Source: Timema cristinae (lineage: Eukaryota; Arthropoda; Insecta; Phasmatodea; Timematidae). Taken from it: a DNA stretch of 64,000 bases. This document shows, in pieces, positions 10,364-22,340 of this stretch (its first letter is position 1; every line of letters begins with the position of its first letter). The stretch lies in the NCBI GenBank assembly GCA_039000515.1, contig JBCFYV010000001.1:35259620-35323619 (forward strand), read 5' to 3'. A program made the position numbers and the translations under genes. The notes beneath the pieces are model-generated. The model ran no database searches. It worked only from the letters and a program-made list of their open reading frames with translations, and was not told the origin of the DNA.

Positions 10364-10489
10364 CCCAGGCCGCCACCGTGGTTCGGATTCCACGTTAAAC
10401 TGTAGGTCCTCCATTTCATCTCACAATCACCCTACCATTACACATTAGCGTAAGTGCGTATAACCCGAACGGGTAGTAAGACGCGGTGC

Positions 10490-10524
<35 letters not shown>

Positions 10525-10558
10525 TAATAATATAATAATAATATAATAATTTAATAAT
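10364..10558 (+). repeat. SINE-A, 5'-truncated, left half of inverted pair
   Basis: Starts in the body at cccaggccgccaccgtgg. It carries an intact 3' domain and a long tail that degenerates into taataatataataatataa. Its tail faces the tail of the next copy. Confidence 0.85.
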
Positions 10559-10633
10559 ACAACCAGTCGCAGCCTTTTAACTATATATTGTGCAGGTGTG
10601 TATGCATTTTCTAAAGCCATAGTTCACTGATTA

Positions 10634-10670
<37 letters not shown>

Positions 10671-10964
10671 ACTATTATAATTATCAGCACCACTTCTTAC
10701 TACCCGTTCGGGTTGTACGCAATTACACTCGTGTGTAATGGTAGGGTGGTTGTGAGATGAAATGGAGGACCTACGGTTTAACGTGGGATCCGAACTATGG
10801 TGGAGGCCTGGCATGCCACACATTCACAAGTTGTGATTAATACACGTATTATCAGAGGTGAAGGAAGGGTTTGTCAATCAGATAAATCTGTACCAGGACC
10901 GAGTATTGAACCCTTGACCCACAGCACAGAAGTTTGACACCTTAACCCTAGACCGCTAGGTCAC
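10634..10964 (-). repeat. SINE-A, full length, right half of inverted pair
   Basis: Opens on the plus strand with (tta)n, then the reverse of the 3' domain (tactacccgttcgggttg), the full body, and the tRNA head reading taaccctagaccgctaggtc. The small minus-strand ORF inside it is only SINE sequence. Confidence 0.9.
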
Positions 10965-11744
10965 CAACACTAATAATTAATTAAAATTTATCAATGTGTA
11001 CTGAAAAATAATTTGTTACTCTTTTATAAAAGTCGCTTTCAATGAAAATTTGATTATATATTCTTTTAAAGGGCGATAAACAGCCAGCCCAATCAGAGCC
11101 GCGAATACAACTAAATATATTCTCGATGGGCCAATGAATAAAATATCACAAGGTGGAAAGCTCTGTCTGAAATACAAAGTGGCATTGAATGACGAGCCTC
11201 AGAGGAGGGAGTGACTGATTACCAAGAGATCTGGAATAAGAACCTTAGCGGCAACTTGAGACATGGATCAAAGGACAAGAAGAAAAAGTCAAATAGAGGG
11301 ATGCCTAAAAGGTAGAAAAGGGTGCTAAGAGAAACAAACCGATTACAGAATCGAACGTAGTTTTTTTTTATTTTCGATACACTTATATCACCTTACTAGG
11401 ACAATAGTGTTTATTTGTATATTTATAGACCGGTTCATAACGAGTAGAATTATGTTTTATTAAAAATAATTGTTTTGATAAGATCAGTACATGACTGGTA
11501 GATTATAGTAAATATTCTTGTAGGAAGATGAGTATAATTATGTTGATTAAAATTTACAAATATTATTTTAAATGTTCATACGTCAAGCTGTGTGATCTTC
11601 TGGTATCATATGTACTATTAAATCAATAAAATAAATCGTAAGGTGTGCCACACATACGTTCTCTCTCCTTTACATAAAAAATTTGACATTTATTTAAAAT
11701 TTGTAATAGTTCTTAAACTAAATATTGTAATGAACATTGTTGCA
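10965..11744. other. No recognisable feature
   Basis: 11080-11345 is less AT-rich than its surroundings (cccaatcagagccgcgaata, gacgagcctcagaggaggg) but shows no ORF, splice pattern or known repeat. The remainder is AT-rich spacer. Confidence 0.4.
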
Positions 11745-12375
11745 GAAACACTTCGCCAAAGAGAATAAATCAAAAAATATATTCAATTACAGAATTATTG
11801 AGTAAAGAGGAACATCTCTCTTCACCAAAGAGCGTAATAATAATTTCATATTTAAAAGACATTAATTAAAAAATATACATTTGCTTAAATATTTGATACA
11901 ATTGGTTTTATAAAAATATATATATTTTAAATAAAAGATTTTTAGTTTCAATGGTACTACAATCTTAAAATGAGGAGTTAGTATTTCTAATAGTTACGGA
12001 GATATTATCAAAATTGGAAATTTATGCTAATGTAAAGTAACATAAATGTTATTTTCATGGGAAAATGATTGTTTCCTTCTGATTTTTTGTAATGTTAACC
12101 AATGTCTAGCTACAAAATTTAATCAAAATCGTTATAGTGGATTTAAACAAATATTTTTCTTTTTGCCTTCAGTAGACTAAACTTAGTTTTATGGTTAGAC
12201 ATCAAACTATAAAAATTTGCCAGGGGAACCCTATGAAAAATATAGATATCAAGTATAATTTAGGCTCTAGTCTAAGATACAGACACAATAACAGACAAAC
12301 GGTATCGTGAAAACCACTTTTTCGGTTTAAGGGTGTCATTGATCAAAATATTGGGTTTAACTTTTTGACACTCAC
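11745..12375 (+). repeat. Interspersed repeat R2, copy 1
   Basis: Shares ordered blocks with 28.3-28.8 kb and, inverted, with 31.8-32.9 kb. Examples are tactacaatcttaaaatgag, tacggagatattatcaaaat, aatcaaaatcgttatagtgg and gttagacatcaaactataaa. No terminal repeats or coding frame were found. Copies end near phrases such as agacacaataacagacaaac and cgtgaaaaccactttttcgg. Confidence 0.5.
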
Positions 12376-12410
12376 ACAGATTTAATGGATTACTTCTTGA
12401 AAAATACATT

Positions 12411-12412
<2 letters not shown>

Positions 12413-12464
<52 letters not shown>
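12413..12464. repeat. (TA)n microsatellite
   Basis: An uninterrupted alternating ta tract of about 45 bases, flanked by tatataaata. Simple repeat. Confidence 0.9.
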
Positions 12465-12468
<4 letters not shown>

Positions 12469-13235
12469 ATGTAATCCATCTGCCGTTCAGGATAGAGGAA
12501 TTTTTCATTTACTCTGATATGGACCTGCGTCATCTCTAGGCTAACGGAAGGGGAACCCCGATTCTACCTTATTAAATAAACTAATTTGTAGACCACGTGG
12601 AAATTCATTACTGGACAAAAACATACATGTTTATATTATTAAGGTAAAGGTAAAGTAAACATTAGTTTGTGAATCTTTTATATAATATCAATATTTATTT
12701 ATTTATTAATAATTATTAATAGGAAATGAGCTTCGTCGTTACCTAATGTGATTATTAGCCTACATATCATCACCAATACTGTAGCCTTTACTCATTACGA
12801 AACGCGTTAAAATATTTATTATAATATATATTTATATATATTCTAATAAATTACATTTTTTAATATCTTTGCAAGAGTTTTCAATAGATCTTTTATTTGG
12901 TATTTCAGTCAAAAGTTTTCTTTTCGAACTCAATTATTACTTTCTCAACACTCTGAATTAAACTAGTTGCAGTAATTACAGTAATTTCCGAGGAGAAATT
13001 AAAGGAGTGCAGTGTGAGCTTAAAACAATAACATGTCAAGTGTATTTTAACAATATTAAAAAAAATTGAAACGCTATATTGACTATTTGTTTTTGTTTAT
13101 TCTGAGGAAAATTTAATTATTTTAATCAATGATTACTCCACAGAAATTTACATTTATTTACTACGTATACCTTACGAATAATTAACGCCTAGTAAATCAG
13201 CGAAAGAGTTTCATTTTAAACTACGTTGCAATTTT
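12465..13235. other. No recognisable feature
   Basis: AT-rich spacer. 12530-12590 is slightly richer in GC (gctaacggaaggggaacccc), but nothing can be assigned. Confidence 0.5.
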
Positions 13236-13254
13236 GGGGGGGAGGGGGGGGGGG
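13236..13254. repeat. Poly(G) run with one interruption
   Basis: A run of gggggggaggggggggggg-like sequence, rare in so AT-rich a region. It could form a G-quadruplex on the plus strand. A similar run occurs at 39.56 kb. Confidence 0.7.
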
Positions 13255-13644
13255 ACAAATTATTTTCCTGAGTGCAATTTTAAAATTTTTAACATTCGAT
13301 GATCGACATACAATGATTTAAAAAACCAAGCAACTGTTTTTAAAATTGTTTGTTGTAAAATATAGAGAATTAAAAAAATCTTCACTTTATGGTTTTATTA
13401 TTATATGATTTATTTTGTCATCTATTAAGAGTGTGGTATAATATACATATATACAAATCTGTAATATGATAAGCTCACATGTATAGCTAACACACGGTTT
13501 GAGGAAACGTGTAGTAACAGAATGTATTTCTATTATCATTAACATTTTTTCACGCAATGTTTTTTCACCCATCCCAGTTATTTAGATTTTTTAATTTACT
13601 TGGTCTACGATGAGGATGGTATATAGATTATAGGAAATGTACTA

Positions 13645-13745
13645 GCATGTATGTGGGAACCGAGTGGGAGACCATTGAGTTAAAAAAATCTCTTTGAGTA
13701 TCTCTGACAAAGATTTGAATTCCTAATTCCCTGTCACACGAAGAA
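13645..13745 (-). repeat. SINE-C fragment, very decayed
   Basis: gtgggagaccattgagtt, then tctctgacaaagatttgaat, cctaattccctgtcac follow the order of the SINE-C body and B box in minus orientation. Both ends are missing. Confidence 0.3.
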
Positions 13746-13887
13746 AATAATTGACTCGTTGAGATTGACATCAAGATCAATGTCACACTGATAATATATC
13801 CACAAGGAATATGTGAGTAAACAAGGTGTAGTAATATAACTATTAAAAGAAGGGGTCGCTGGGCGTAGACAATGGTAAAGTCTGTTG

Positions 13888-13997
13888 TTCACGGTAGGAA
13901 TTGTTTTCTGAAAGGCTTTTTTCCCTACTAGAAATCTATTATATAGTTGGATATTGGTAGGAAAAAGGACCTTTCAGAGAGTAATTCCTACCGTGAA
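13888..13997. repeat. Strong 41-bp inverted repeat (hairpin)
   Basis: The left arm 13888-13928 (starts ttcacggtaggaatt, ends tccctac) is mirrored by the right arm 13957-13997 (starts gtaggaaaaagg, ends ttcctaccgtgaa). Roughly 34 of 41 bases can pair, around a 28-base loop. It may be a fold-back MITE or a transcribed hairpin. No T-run terminator follows. Confidence 0.65.
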
Positions 13998-15100
13998 TGG
14001 AGTTTTTCTAACAGTTTATATTTCATGGTGTTCAACTTTGATGAATAATATTTATTCTTTTTAATATTTAAGAGTAAATTTATGCAAAATTTAAATTATA
14101 ATGGTTTTTAAATTAAAATTTAGCTTAAGTTGACAAATACAATTATAAATACTATTTTTTTGGTAAACTCATGCTTTAAGAATAGAATTTAATATGGTTT
14201 ACAGTCAAGATTCAATAATTTATTTTATTAGGGTTTTAAATACTTTTGTTACTAATGACTTAATCTGAAGAATAAGTATCAGGAAAGTAATTCAGTATAA
14301 ATGCTCTTTAAAAAAATTAAGTTGGGTTAATCAAAATTATTAATAAGCCTATAATGTGTATTACCACCCTCAACAGTATAATATTTATGTTCATTTTGAC
14401 AACAAATCAGTATAATCAGGGATTAGTGCTTTAAATTGCGTTAACACCAGTGTTTGTAGCTTAAAAAAAACTCACAGGATGATTGTGGATCATATAGTCT
14501 ACATATTATTGGCTCTTTTTAAAAGTAGGTTTAAGTCCTGCCACGTTGTCAAGATGGTCCAGCAGATATAAAAATAATTTGAAGAAGGAAATGAGTAGGA
14601 AGCTGACAAGATTTAAATGTCAGATAATCTATGACTACGAGACAACATAGCAGAAGGTTTCCAAGAGATATCCTGGATGGAAATATATATTTATTTGGGA
14701 TCTATACAGTATAAACACACATTTTGTAACTATCAGGGCCTGGGTTTTGATGGTATATTATTCATTATCTGTTCGTGCATCCCATTTGGTAGATAAATTA
14801 TATTCTTCATTCTCTGGTTGTGGAAACGAAAATTTATAAAACCATTATTTGGGCAAGTTTTTTTGTAATTATAGACTTTATAATTCACATTTTCATGTTC
14901 TGTGTATATTTTGAGTAATTTTTAGGAATTGTGAGTAATTTGTCAAGAATTTTGAAGTAATCTCTTTGCTTGTGTGTTTGCAAAATAATAATTATAAGTG
15001 AAACTCTATAATTAATATGAAAAGGTTTGCTTTGGAAGGGGATAGCTATTACTTTTGAAGCAGCTGATATTATTTATAAATAAATATTATATTAACGTAT
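13998..15100. other. No recognisable feature
   Basis: AT-rich spacer. No ORF, SINE or inverted ends identified. Confidence 0.5.
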
Positions 15101-15139
15101 AAACCGAATGCGTACTAAGACACAGTGCTAAAAATAAAT
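15101..15139 (+). repeat. SINE 3'-domain fragment
   Basis: aaccgaatgcgtactaagac followed by acagtgctaaaaataaata is a diverged copy of the shared tail without any body. Confidence 0.55.
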
Positions 15140-15879
15140 ATTATATTTTTCAGATTGTAAATATTTAGCTTTTAAAGGCTTATCATTGAATAACATTTTT
15201 TTTAAATCTTCCAGGTGTAAAGTGTATTTATGATCTATTTGTGTACATTCAGTATTAAATTTTGTTTATATTTTCATATACTTTATGTAAATTTGAATTA
15301 TTTTTTTGATAATTTTTATGTCATCAAAAGTCATGGTGATTATTTATTTAAATATTTAATTTTTCCAGCCACAAATAAAAATAAAGGAAACCATTGGTAA
15401 CAATTTTAATGTAACATACAACATGATCCAATTCATGATTTCAAGGCCATCACGAGTTAAAGCTATCGTTAAAGGTGTCTTGTGTATCGATACATGTTGT
15501 TGGAAATCAATCTATGGCGCGGGGATTCAATATGATAGCGGTCCAAAGATTAAATCTTTATCCAAGACATATTTTCACCAAAATACAGATTAAATATATA
15601 TTTTAACATACATTTTAATTTGATCCAAACAGTTATTAAGAAACTAAAAAAAATGTTTTTGTTTAACATTTCACCACCTAATTAAATAATATGGAGCTCA
15701 AATTTTTCTATCAAATTTGTAATCTGTTATGAATCTTGTCCCCGATTAATATTCAGATAATATATGTTCAATTTAATACTATTCAGGTAAATGTTAATAT
15801 TCCAATATGATATAAGTGTTTTATTAAATTAAATTAGTAATACTTTAAAAATAAATGCTAATATGACTCTATCCACATC
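15140..15879. other. No recognisable feature
   Basis: AT-rich spacer. The stretch 15440-15545 (gccatcacgagttaaagcta, atctatggcgcggggattc) is less AT-rich but unassigned. Confidence 0.4.
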
Positions 15880-15940
15880 AGTGGTCACATGGTCTAAGGC
15901 GTAGCTTTCATAATAGGCTGAATTCCCGGTGACAGGAGCT
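15880..15940 (+). repeat. SINE-C head fragment
   Basis: cagtggtcacatggtctaag then gcgtagctttcataatag corresponds to a tRNA-like A-box region. gaattcccggtgacag follows. The body and tail are absent. Confidence 0.45.
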
Positions 15941-16794
15941 AAATATTAAATAATGAGCATAATTTTGACAAGAGTTTAGTGGCTTTAATAGTATGAATAG
16001 TCTAAATACTATTTTATATTTAAAAAATTATTTTCAAAAATTAGAAACAAAATTTTGAATTTTTAAAGATTATACAAAAGAAAGGAAAATGTATAAACTT
16101 GTATTTATTTTTTCTTCCCTTTGACTTTATTTATTGTATATCTTTACTGTCGTATTATACGTAGATAGTTTATGCGCACTCACGTAGTAATCAGTAGTTC
16201 TAATAAGAACTATTAGAAATTTTCAAAAAATAATGACAAAAATTCCCTGTTACATAATAACGTTTCTAACTGTCTCAAATCTCAGAAATTTATTGCTTTT
16301 GTGAAATGTAGTAGGGACCAACAAATTTTATATTCAAGGAAGGTTTTTAAAATACGTTTCCTCTCTGGTTATTTCAATTTTTTTTTACATCCGCTCGTTT
16401 TATCGATTTTGTTAGAGAGTGAAAGAGACATGACATAACCACAAACAACTCCTTTAGTATGTGACAATAAAAATAGCATGGACCTATTATTCTTTTATTT
16501 TATATTGTTTAATTACACTCATAGCTGGATTTATTCACTAATCGCTACTCGGGGGTTTCTCTTCTAAAACTTCAAAACGAGTTTCTCCTTACTGATATTC
16601 TGTCACTTCTTTTTTTAACAATAGAAATTGATCAGTGAATTAATAAAGCCACAGAATATAGTTTATTTTAATCACGTACGCTAATAATTATAACCTAAAA
16701 ATAAAAAATATATTTAAAAAAAAAGCAATTTGGTGTATGTTTGTCTGTCGAAAGTTTTTCTCAATTTTCCATACAAGGTACAAAGATGAAATTT
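15941..16794. other. No recognisable feature
   Basis: AT-rich spacer. gtatgtttgtctgtcgaaag near 16736 resembles phrases found at the ends of many invertebrate repeats, but no boundaries are visible. Confidence 0.4.
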
Positions 16795-17115
16795 TACACA
16801 CTGATTAATTAAGGGGGGAGTGGAAGGGGTGCGAGAAAAGGTCTGTGTTATTGCAATATTTTTTTTCAAAACTGTTTTGTGTGGTAAAAAGGAATCAAAT
16901 ATGGCTCCATTATAATCCTAGATTTTAATTGTCTTTACACGATGATATCAACAGTTGTTGATTATTTGTCAAGGGTGTCCTAGATTTTAATGATAACATT
17001 TTACTTTCATTTAAAATGTTTCTCATCTAATCCAACAATACTTGTAAATTATGGCAGATACTTGACAACTTTCATGAATCTCCGTATGAACATAAAACAC
17101 TGCTCTTAATTAGGT
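16795..17115. mobile_element. MITE family M1, copy 2
   Basis: Begins ttaaggggggagtggaagg, then gcgagaaaaggtctgtg, matching the outer arm of copy 1. ggctccattataatcctaga and gatgatatcaacagttg match the inner arm. The right arm is more decayed (ccgtatgaacataaaacact). Confidence 0.5.
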
Positions 17116-17149
17116 TTAATTATTTTCTAGTATTTGAAGTTTTTTTTAA

Positions 17150-17385
17150 TCACAGCGCCTAACTATCGGTTCGGGTTGTACTACTGCTGTACTAATTACG
17201 CTAGTGGTTCTAGGTATAAAAAGGTTGTATTTAGAGAAAGTGTACCTTCATTTGGTGAATTGAGAGTGGGAAACAGTTTTTAAAAAATTCAGTACTCCTG
17301 ACCAAGATTCGAACCTCTATCTCCCCGTCATCGGCAGTTTAGTCTACTGCGAGAGTAGTGCGTTAGACGGCCACCGAACCGAATG
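17150..17385 (-). repeat. SINE-C, near full length
   Basis: Plus-strand order is tail (tatcggttcgggttgtac), body, B box (gaccaagattcgaacctcta) and head (gtgcgttagacggccaccg). It lies head-first next to a SINE-B in the same orientation, 22 bases away. Confidence 0.75.
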
Positions 17386-17407
17386 TCAAATATGTTGACT
17401 TTTGTTT

Positions 17408-17650
17408 AGCACCACGTCCTACTACCCGTTCGGGTTATACGCTTAGTAATAGTTACGCTAATGGATTAGGAATTGGAAGGTTTAATTTAAAGGAAGTGAA
17501 CTCGCATTTGCATGGAGGGAGAGTGGAAATTCACTAAGGAAAAACCACTCCCAGTTCACCCGACCGAGATTTGAACCTAGATCTCCCCATCCCTGGCAGT
17601 CTAGCTCAACACGAATCTAACACGTTAACCAACTACGCCAATGAGGTGGG
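17408..17650 (-). repeat. SINE-B, full length
   Basis: Reverse of the shared tail (tactacccgttcgggttata), the body tgcatggagggagagtgg, the B box gaccgagatttgaacctag and the head ccaactacgccaatgagg. All parts are intact except for point changes. Confidence 0.85.
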
Positions 17651-17805
17651 TGAATGTGCTAATGCATTGTTTAATGTGAACAATATTGTGGGTAAATGTT
17701 AGTGTATGCATAAATAAGTTCAGTAAAAGACCATAGATTTAAGTTACAGAAACCCTCATAATACTTTTCTAATGTTTATACTTTTGAAAGGGTGTCTTAT
17801 TTTTG

Positions 17806-17840
17806 TATGTGTGAGTGTGTGTGTGTGTGTGTGTGTGTAT
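17806..17840. repeat. (TG)n microsatellite
   Basis: About fifteen tg units with a few substitutions at the left edge. Simple repeat. Confidence 0.9.
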
Positions 17841-18496
17841 GTATCTAAATGGTGGAGGTCACTCCAGCACTTAACATGATGAACAACCAGACCATTTCTT
17901 TCTCTCTCATCCGCTTTACGATCCTATTCTCAAGCAGCGGCCAACCCTTTGCTGCCCCATCACCCCTGCTTCACCATACTCCCCTCCCACACCTTCACCC
18001 TTGTTCAAAGAACCAGAACATTTAGTCGCTCTACAAAGTTCTACATGCATGCGCTCTTAAAACCAAACCCATTTCTCATTCGAGAACAAAACAAGGTATT
18101 TTTTCCCCCTGAAACTAAAAAGGTATTATGTTCTCTCAAGTTATAATTAATTTTATAAACACTATGCGCCGACGCGTGTAGCGAATAAACTAACCATCTG
18201 AGCAGAAATCAAGAATTTGCATGATTTTTTGTTGTTGTGATACATTGCCTGATTCTAGAGTAATAAATAGGTGGAGATATTTTAATGCAGAAACAAAAAA
18301 TTGTTACTGAAAGAAACCAAGTTTATTTTTTAAATTGGAAAATGTTTTATTAAATATTTTAAATTTGTTAAAGATAATAATTTATTAATAAATAACCCTA
18401 TGGATTTATTTAAATATTTTTTATTTTGTTGCTAATCTTTTTAGACGTCCAACCATATACTTAAATGTCAAATGGCTTAGAATAATATAATAATAA
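17841..18496. other. No recognisable feature
   Basis: The stretch 17870-18060 is C-rich on the plus strand (catcacccctgcttcaccat) and holds a 65-codon frame without an ATG start. No motif is recognised. The remainder is AT-rich. Confidence 0.4.
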
Positions 18497-18742
18497 TACT
18501 TAACACCGCGTCTTACTACCCGTTGGGTTATACGCTTTAAGTACTAATTACTCTATTGGATTAGGAATTGGGATGGTTTAATTAGAGGAAGTGAACCCGC
18601 ATTTGCGTGGAGGTAGAGTGGAAAACCATTTAGGAAAAACCACCCCAGTTCACCCGACCGAGATTCGAACCTCGATCTCCCCGTCCTCAGCAGTCGGGCT
18701 CAACACGGCAAGCGCGTTAGCCAACTACGCCACAGAGGCGGT
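18497..18742 (-). repeat. SINE-B, full length
   Basis: Tail tactacccgttgggttata, body gcgtggaggtagagtgg, B box gaccgagattcgaacctcg, and head aactacgccacagaggcgg. The small plus-strand ORF within it is SINE sequence. Confidence 0.9.
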
Positions 18743-18999
18743 TCAAATGACTAAGGGATATTTAATGGGGTAATTTATTAAATATACCCTTATTGGCGTG
18801 AAAGGAGATTGGGAAACTATTTATTAAGAATAAACAAAGTTTTGTTAGTCGGGATTCAATTACAAACCTTCCAGTTACATACAATTCTGTTTGTTGCCTG
18901 TTTATCGATGAGGAATATTCAAAAGAAATAGGTTTCAGGAGACTTACTTATTTGACTACAATTCCTAATATTATTTGTTTGTATGTCCTGGGAAAGTTC

Positions 19000-19072
19000 A
19001 TCTCTGTGATCCAGTGATAATTTCCTGACTACAGATTCAGGGGTACAGAGTTCGATCCCCGGAAATTCCAGT
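19000..19072 (+). repeat. tRNA-like SINE head, other family
   Basis: ctgtgatccagtgataattt has A-box character, and gagttcgatccccggaaatt is a good B box ending in an acceptor-stem-like aattcc. The following sequence (ttttagatgaattgg) matches none of families A-C. It could be a fourth SINE or a decayed tRNA pseudogene. Confidence 0.4.
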
Positions 19073-20162
19073 TTTTTTTAGATGAATTGGTTTTAGAACG
19101 AGGTAAACTAAACTTCGTGAATATAAATGAGGAGCTACTTGAGTATATAAATAGGGGCTCAAGTATCGAAAACTTATATTCACGGCCAAAAAGTCCATTG
19201 TGCTGACCATATGACACCCTCAAACATCAACTATTGGCACTATCTTCATTAACTTATGGAAGCCTAAAGGTCAGGTTAGCTCTCTTTTGAGCTGATTCTA
19301 TGGAACTTTCTTAGTTGAAATTCTAATTTATAAATTAGACTCACAATATAGAGATAGATTTTTGACTAAAATAATTAATATTTATGTACAACTTTGAACA
19401 AATAAATTAAGAATTTACGATAATTTCTACTTCGGCTGGAACCACTAATTCTACCATGTGGAAAATAAACCAATAGAGAAAACTTTCATCAAAGATCAGA
19501 AATGGAGTGAATCCAAAAATATAGTAACGTTGTGTGTGTGTGTGTAGAAAACTTCAATAAATTAATAAATCTCCTCTTAAATTACCTTAATTTATTTGGA
19601 AGAGGGACAAAGTCACAAAATTTAACTTTAGCTGTATGAAAAGTTTTTATCGAGAGGAATGAAACGTGATAGTAAAATATTTATGGGTATAGTATTACAT
19701 TTTATTGTTATAAAAGCTATTGTCTAACTTTCATTCCCAGAGTCTTTTAGAGGTTACAAACAAATGTGTATGCGCTCAGCTATGAGTACTCTTTACTACA
19801 CTATTAGTGTTACTATATAAGTTTGATAATATTAACTTATCAAATATGGCAACTGTACATCACGTAGCCTTATGTTTGAATAACTTTATTATATTTCTAG
19901 GAAAATTGAAGTATCATCCAAACCAACTTAAATGAAATGTGAACTGTAATTTCTATATCCTTGTGACTGCTTTAAAAAACATATCATTCTATAGAAATCT
20001 TTTGAATGTATTATATAGGCCTGAACCATATTAATTTTATTTAATCCTTAAAATCTTTTTTTTTAGTGTATTTTAAACTCTAATTAATAAAAATGTGTTG
20101 ACTATTACTTCATATGTTTAAAATGTGTATAATGATCCTATTTATAAATAATTACAAAAAAA
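19073..20162. other. No recognisable feature
   Basis: AT-rich spacer with a (gt)9 run near 19530. No coding or repeat boundaries. Confidence 0.5.
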
Positions 20163-20690
20163 GTAGAGTCTCGGAAACTCGACACTCAATAACTCGACAT
20201 TCCGTGTAACTCGACACACGCACGTGCACACAGTTGTTGGTTCCAACAATAAAAATCCAAGGTCATTAAACTGTATAACCTTTCAGTTTATTTGTGAAAC
20301 TCGAGTGGGAACAGTCGTGCTCTGGTATTTTTACTAGTGCTGTGTTTGTTAGTATTCCAATTTAGGAATGTGTTTATCAAATCAATACAATATTACATGT
20401 AGAGTACTGTACTGCATTTCTGTATATTACACGTATGTATTTATATACACCATTATATTAACATGTAATACATTGCACTGTATGTATATTACGGTTACTG
20501 TACCGTACAATACTGCAGTACAGTACGACTGTACCTATAATATTTAATACTGTATTGTGATCTATCGTTGTTTAGTAAACTTGAAATAGTAAACATGCAT
20601 TTTATGCAAGCTCATTCGTAAAACTTAATATTTCAAAAACTTGACACCATTTTAGTCCACATTATGTCGAGTTTCTGAGACTTTTATAAA
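20163..20690. mobile_element. MITE with TIR AGTCTCNGAAACTCGACA
   Basis: The left end agtctcggaaactcgacac is mirrored at the right end (reverse complement aaagtctcagaaactcgaca). TA lies next to both ends. Further actcgacac / actcgacatt copies follow inside the left arm. The interior contains palindromic gtactgtactgcattt and tgcagtacagtacgactgta. There is no coding frame. A Tc1/mariner or pogo origin is possible from the TA flanks but not shown. Confidence 0.6.
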
Positions 20691-20794
20691 ATCAGATTTA
20701 ATTTATGTATACATATGAATGATACCATGTTTCTGGATGAATTGATGTATTAATTTGAAAACTTATAAATTTAATTGAATATTTTATTATATTT

Positions 20795-20849
20795 ATTATT
20801 ATTATTATTATTAGCACCGCGTCTTACTACCCATTCGGGTTATACGCAC
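20795..20849 (-). repeat. SINE 3'-domain fragment with (TTA)n
   Basis: (tta)n is followed by gcaccgcgtcttactaccc and attcgggttatacgcac. It stops abruptly, so the body is lost. Confidence 0.8.
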
Positions 20850-21879
20850 TATTATATTTAAAAATCTATAAGAACTTAAGAGTATTTTTTAAGTTATGAG
20901 AAAAATGTACTTTTCTCTCCAAAAATATTCTCCTTAAGAACAATATAAGAAATTAAATATATAATTTTACATTAATTGTTTTAATTTACTATAAATTTTA
21001 ACGACTATGTGTAAACTTTTATTAAGATTTTAGGAAATATTAAAATATTATTTTCTATATGAAATTTTTGGTGAAATGTCAAACAATTTTTTTGGTGGTA
21101 GATACAAACTAAAATATTACAAAGCCTACATCAAAACTCGCTTCCTCAGAAGCTTACATAAATATATTACCTTTATATTGTTTACAAATCCAAGCCCATC
21201 ATTATTCAAAATGAGACGTGTGTTCAGTTATGTAAAATGTTGCACTTGTGAATTTCTCTTCAAGAATATCTCCCTTCACGTCATGGTGGAGTGTTTGTGA
21301 AATGTATCTTTGATCTTTCGAGGGTCATCATTTTAAGCTAAGATTGAGTATCGGCTCAGCAGTGGTTCAAGAAGTGTAGTACTTGTGAGAGACTCTTTTA
21401 TAAGTTCAGCGGGGACTATGAAGAAGGGCTAGAGGACAAACAGATATTTTTTCAATGATATTTAACGAGTATTTATTGTCATGGTTGGGTGAGCTTTGTC
21501 TTGTCTGATAATGACTCAGGAATTTATTTTTGGCGTGGCTCTATATTTAATTACTTTGTTGGTTTTTCTACACGTATTATTACAACTAATATTTAATTCA
21601 AATAATTTTATAGGTACAACTAAAAATGATGTTGGAATAAATGGACACAAATTTACGCCGTTGTACTATTTTATTATTTCTTTGGAGTATTTAACGTGCA
21701 ATTTCTAAACAAATTGTTTATATCAGCAAACAATAATATTTATGAGCAATAGCTAAAAGTCCTACTAATTTTACCGGGAAAGTTATTTTCGTACCTTCCA
21801 GGGTTATTTTACATGCCACCGTCGACATTGGACAGACGGCTTTACTTCTCTTCCGAAGTAAGTTTTGCTACATATTCGT
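20850..21879. other. No recognisable feature
   Basis: AT-rich spacer with several short frames. The ATG frame 21076-21300 (74 codons) has no recognisable motif, and the nearby base composition is the same as the spacer. Confidence 0.4.
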
Positions 21880-21948
21880 ATCGTGGGGTTAAACCCACAA
21901 CCATCGGGTAGTGTGGTGAGCACTCTACCCCAAGACCACATAGGTCGA
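21880..21948 (-). repeat. tRNA-like head (SINE or tRNA relic)
   Basis: On the minus strand, cgacctatgtggtcttgggg then tagagtgctcaccaca gives an A-box-like start, and ggttgtgggtttaacccc is a B box. No matching 3' domain follows. The tRNA folding partners are incomplete. Confidence 0.4.
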
Positions 21949-22019
21949 TTACGTAGAGTGGGATACAATTTAGTTAAAACCGTCACCAAGATTTGAGCCA
22001 ACAAACCAAACTAGACGAG

Positions 22020-22340
22020 CGTCACGTTTAGTCTGTGCTCCCACCGATGAGAGTCATTAGGATATGAGCTACTGTCAATTCACACGTTCACCTAAATACT
22101 AGCGCAGAACAGAAACTTGGTCACGTGACGAGTTCCAAGCCAACCACAAGATTTCCAGCTAATCGGCGCGAGCTGTTCCGCTAAAGTTCAACTCATATAT
22201 ATTTTGTCCAATCTGCCTGAGATGTTCGGCACATGAGAACCAATCAAATTTCAGAACCAACCATCTCAAATAATTGCACATTCACATTTGAAAACTCATG
22301 CGCTCTACAGCCAGAAGCTAGCAGACAGCTTCGTTGGCCT
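22020..22340. promoter_or_regulatory. Unique, GC-richer patch with promoter-like motifs
   Basis: Contains an E-box (tcacgtgac), a CCAAT box (gaaccaatcaaat), and CpG-bearing segments (taatcggcgcgagctgttcc) in a background otherwise near 30% GC. No repeat family or ORF explains it. It is possibly a conserved regulatory element; direction unknown. Confidence 0.25.

Noticed and set aside
21880..21948. Genuine tRNA gene
   Set aside because: A and B boxes are recognisable but stems do not complete a cloverleaf by eye; treated as a SINE or tRNA relic.
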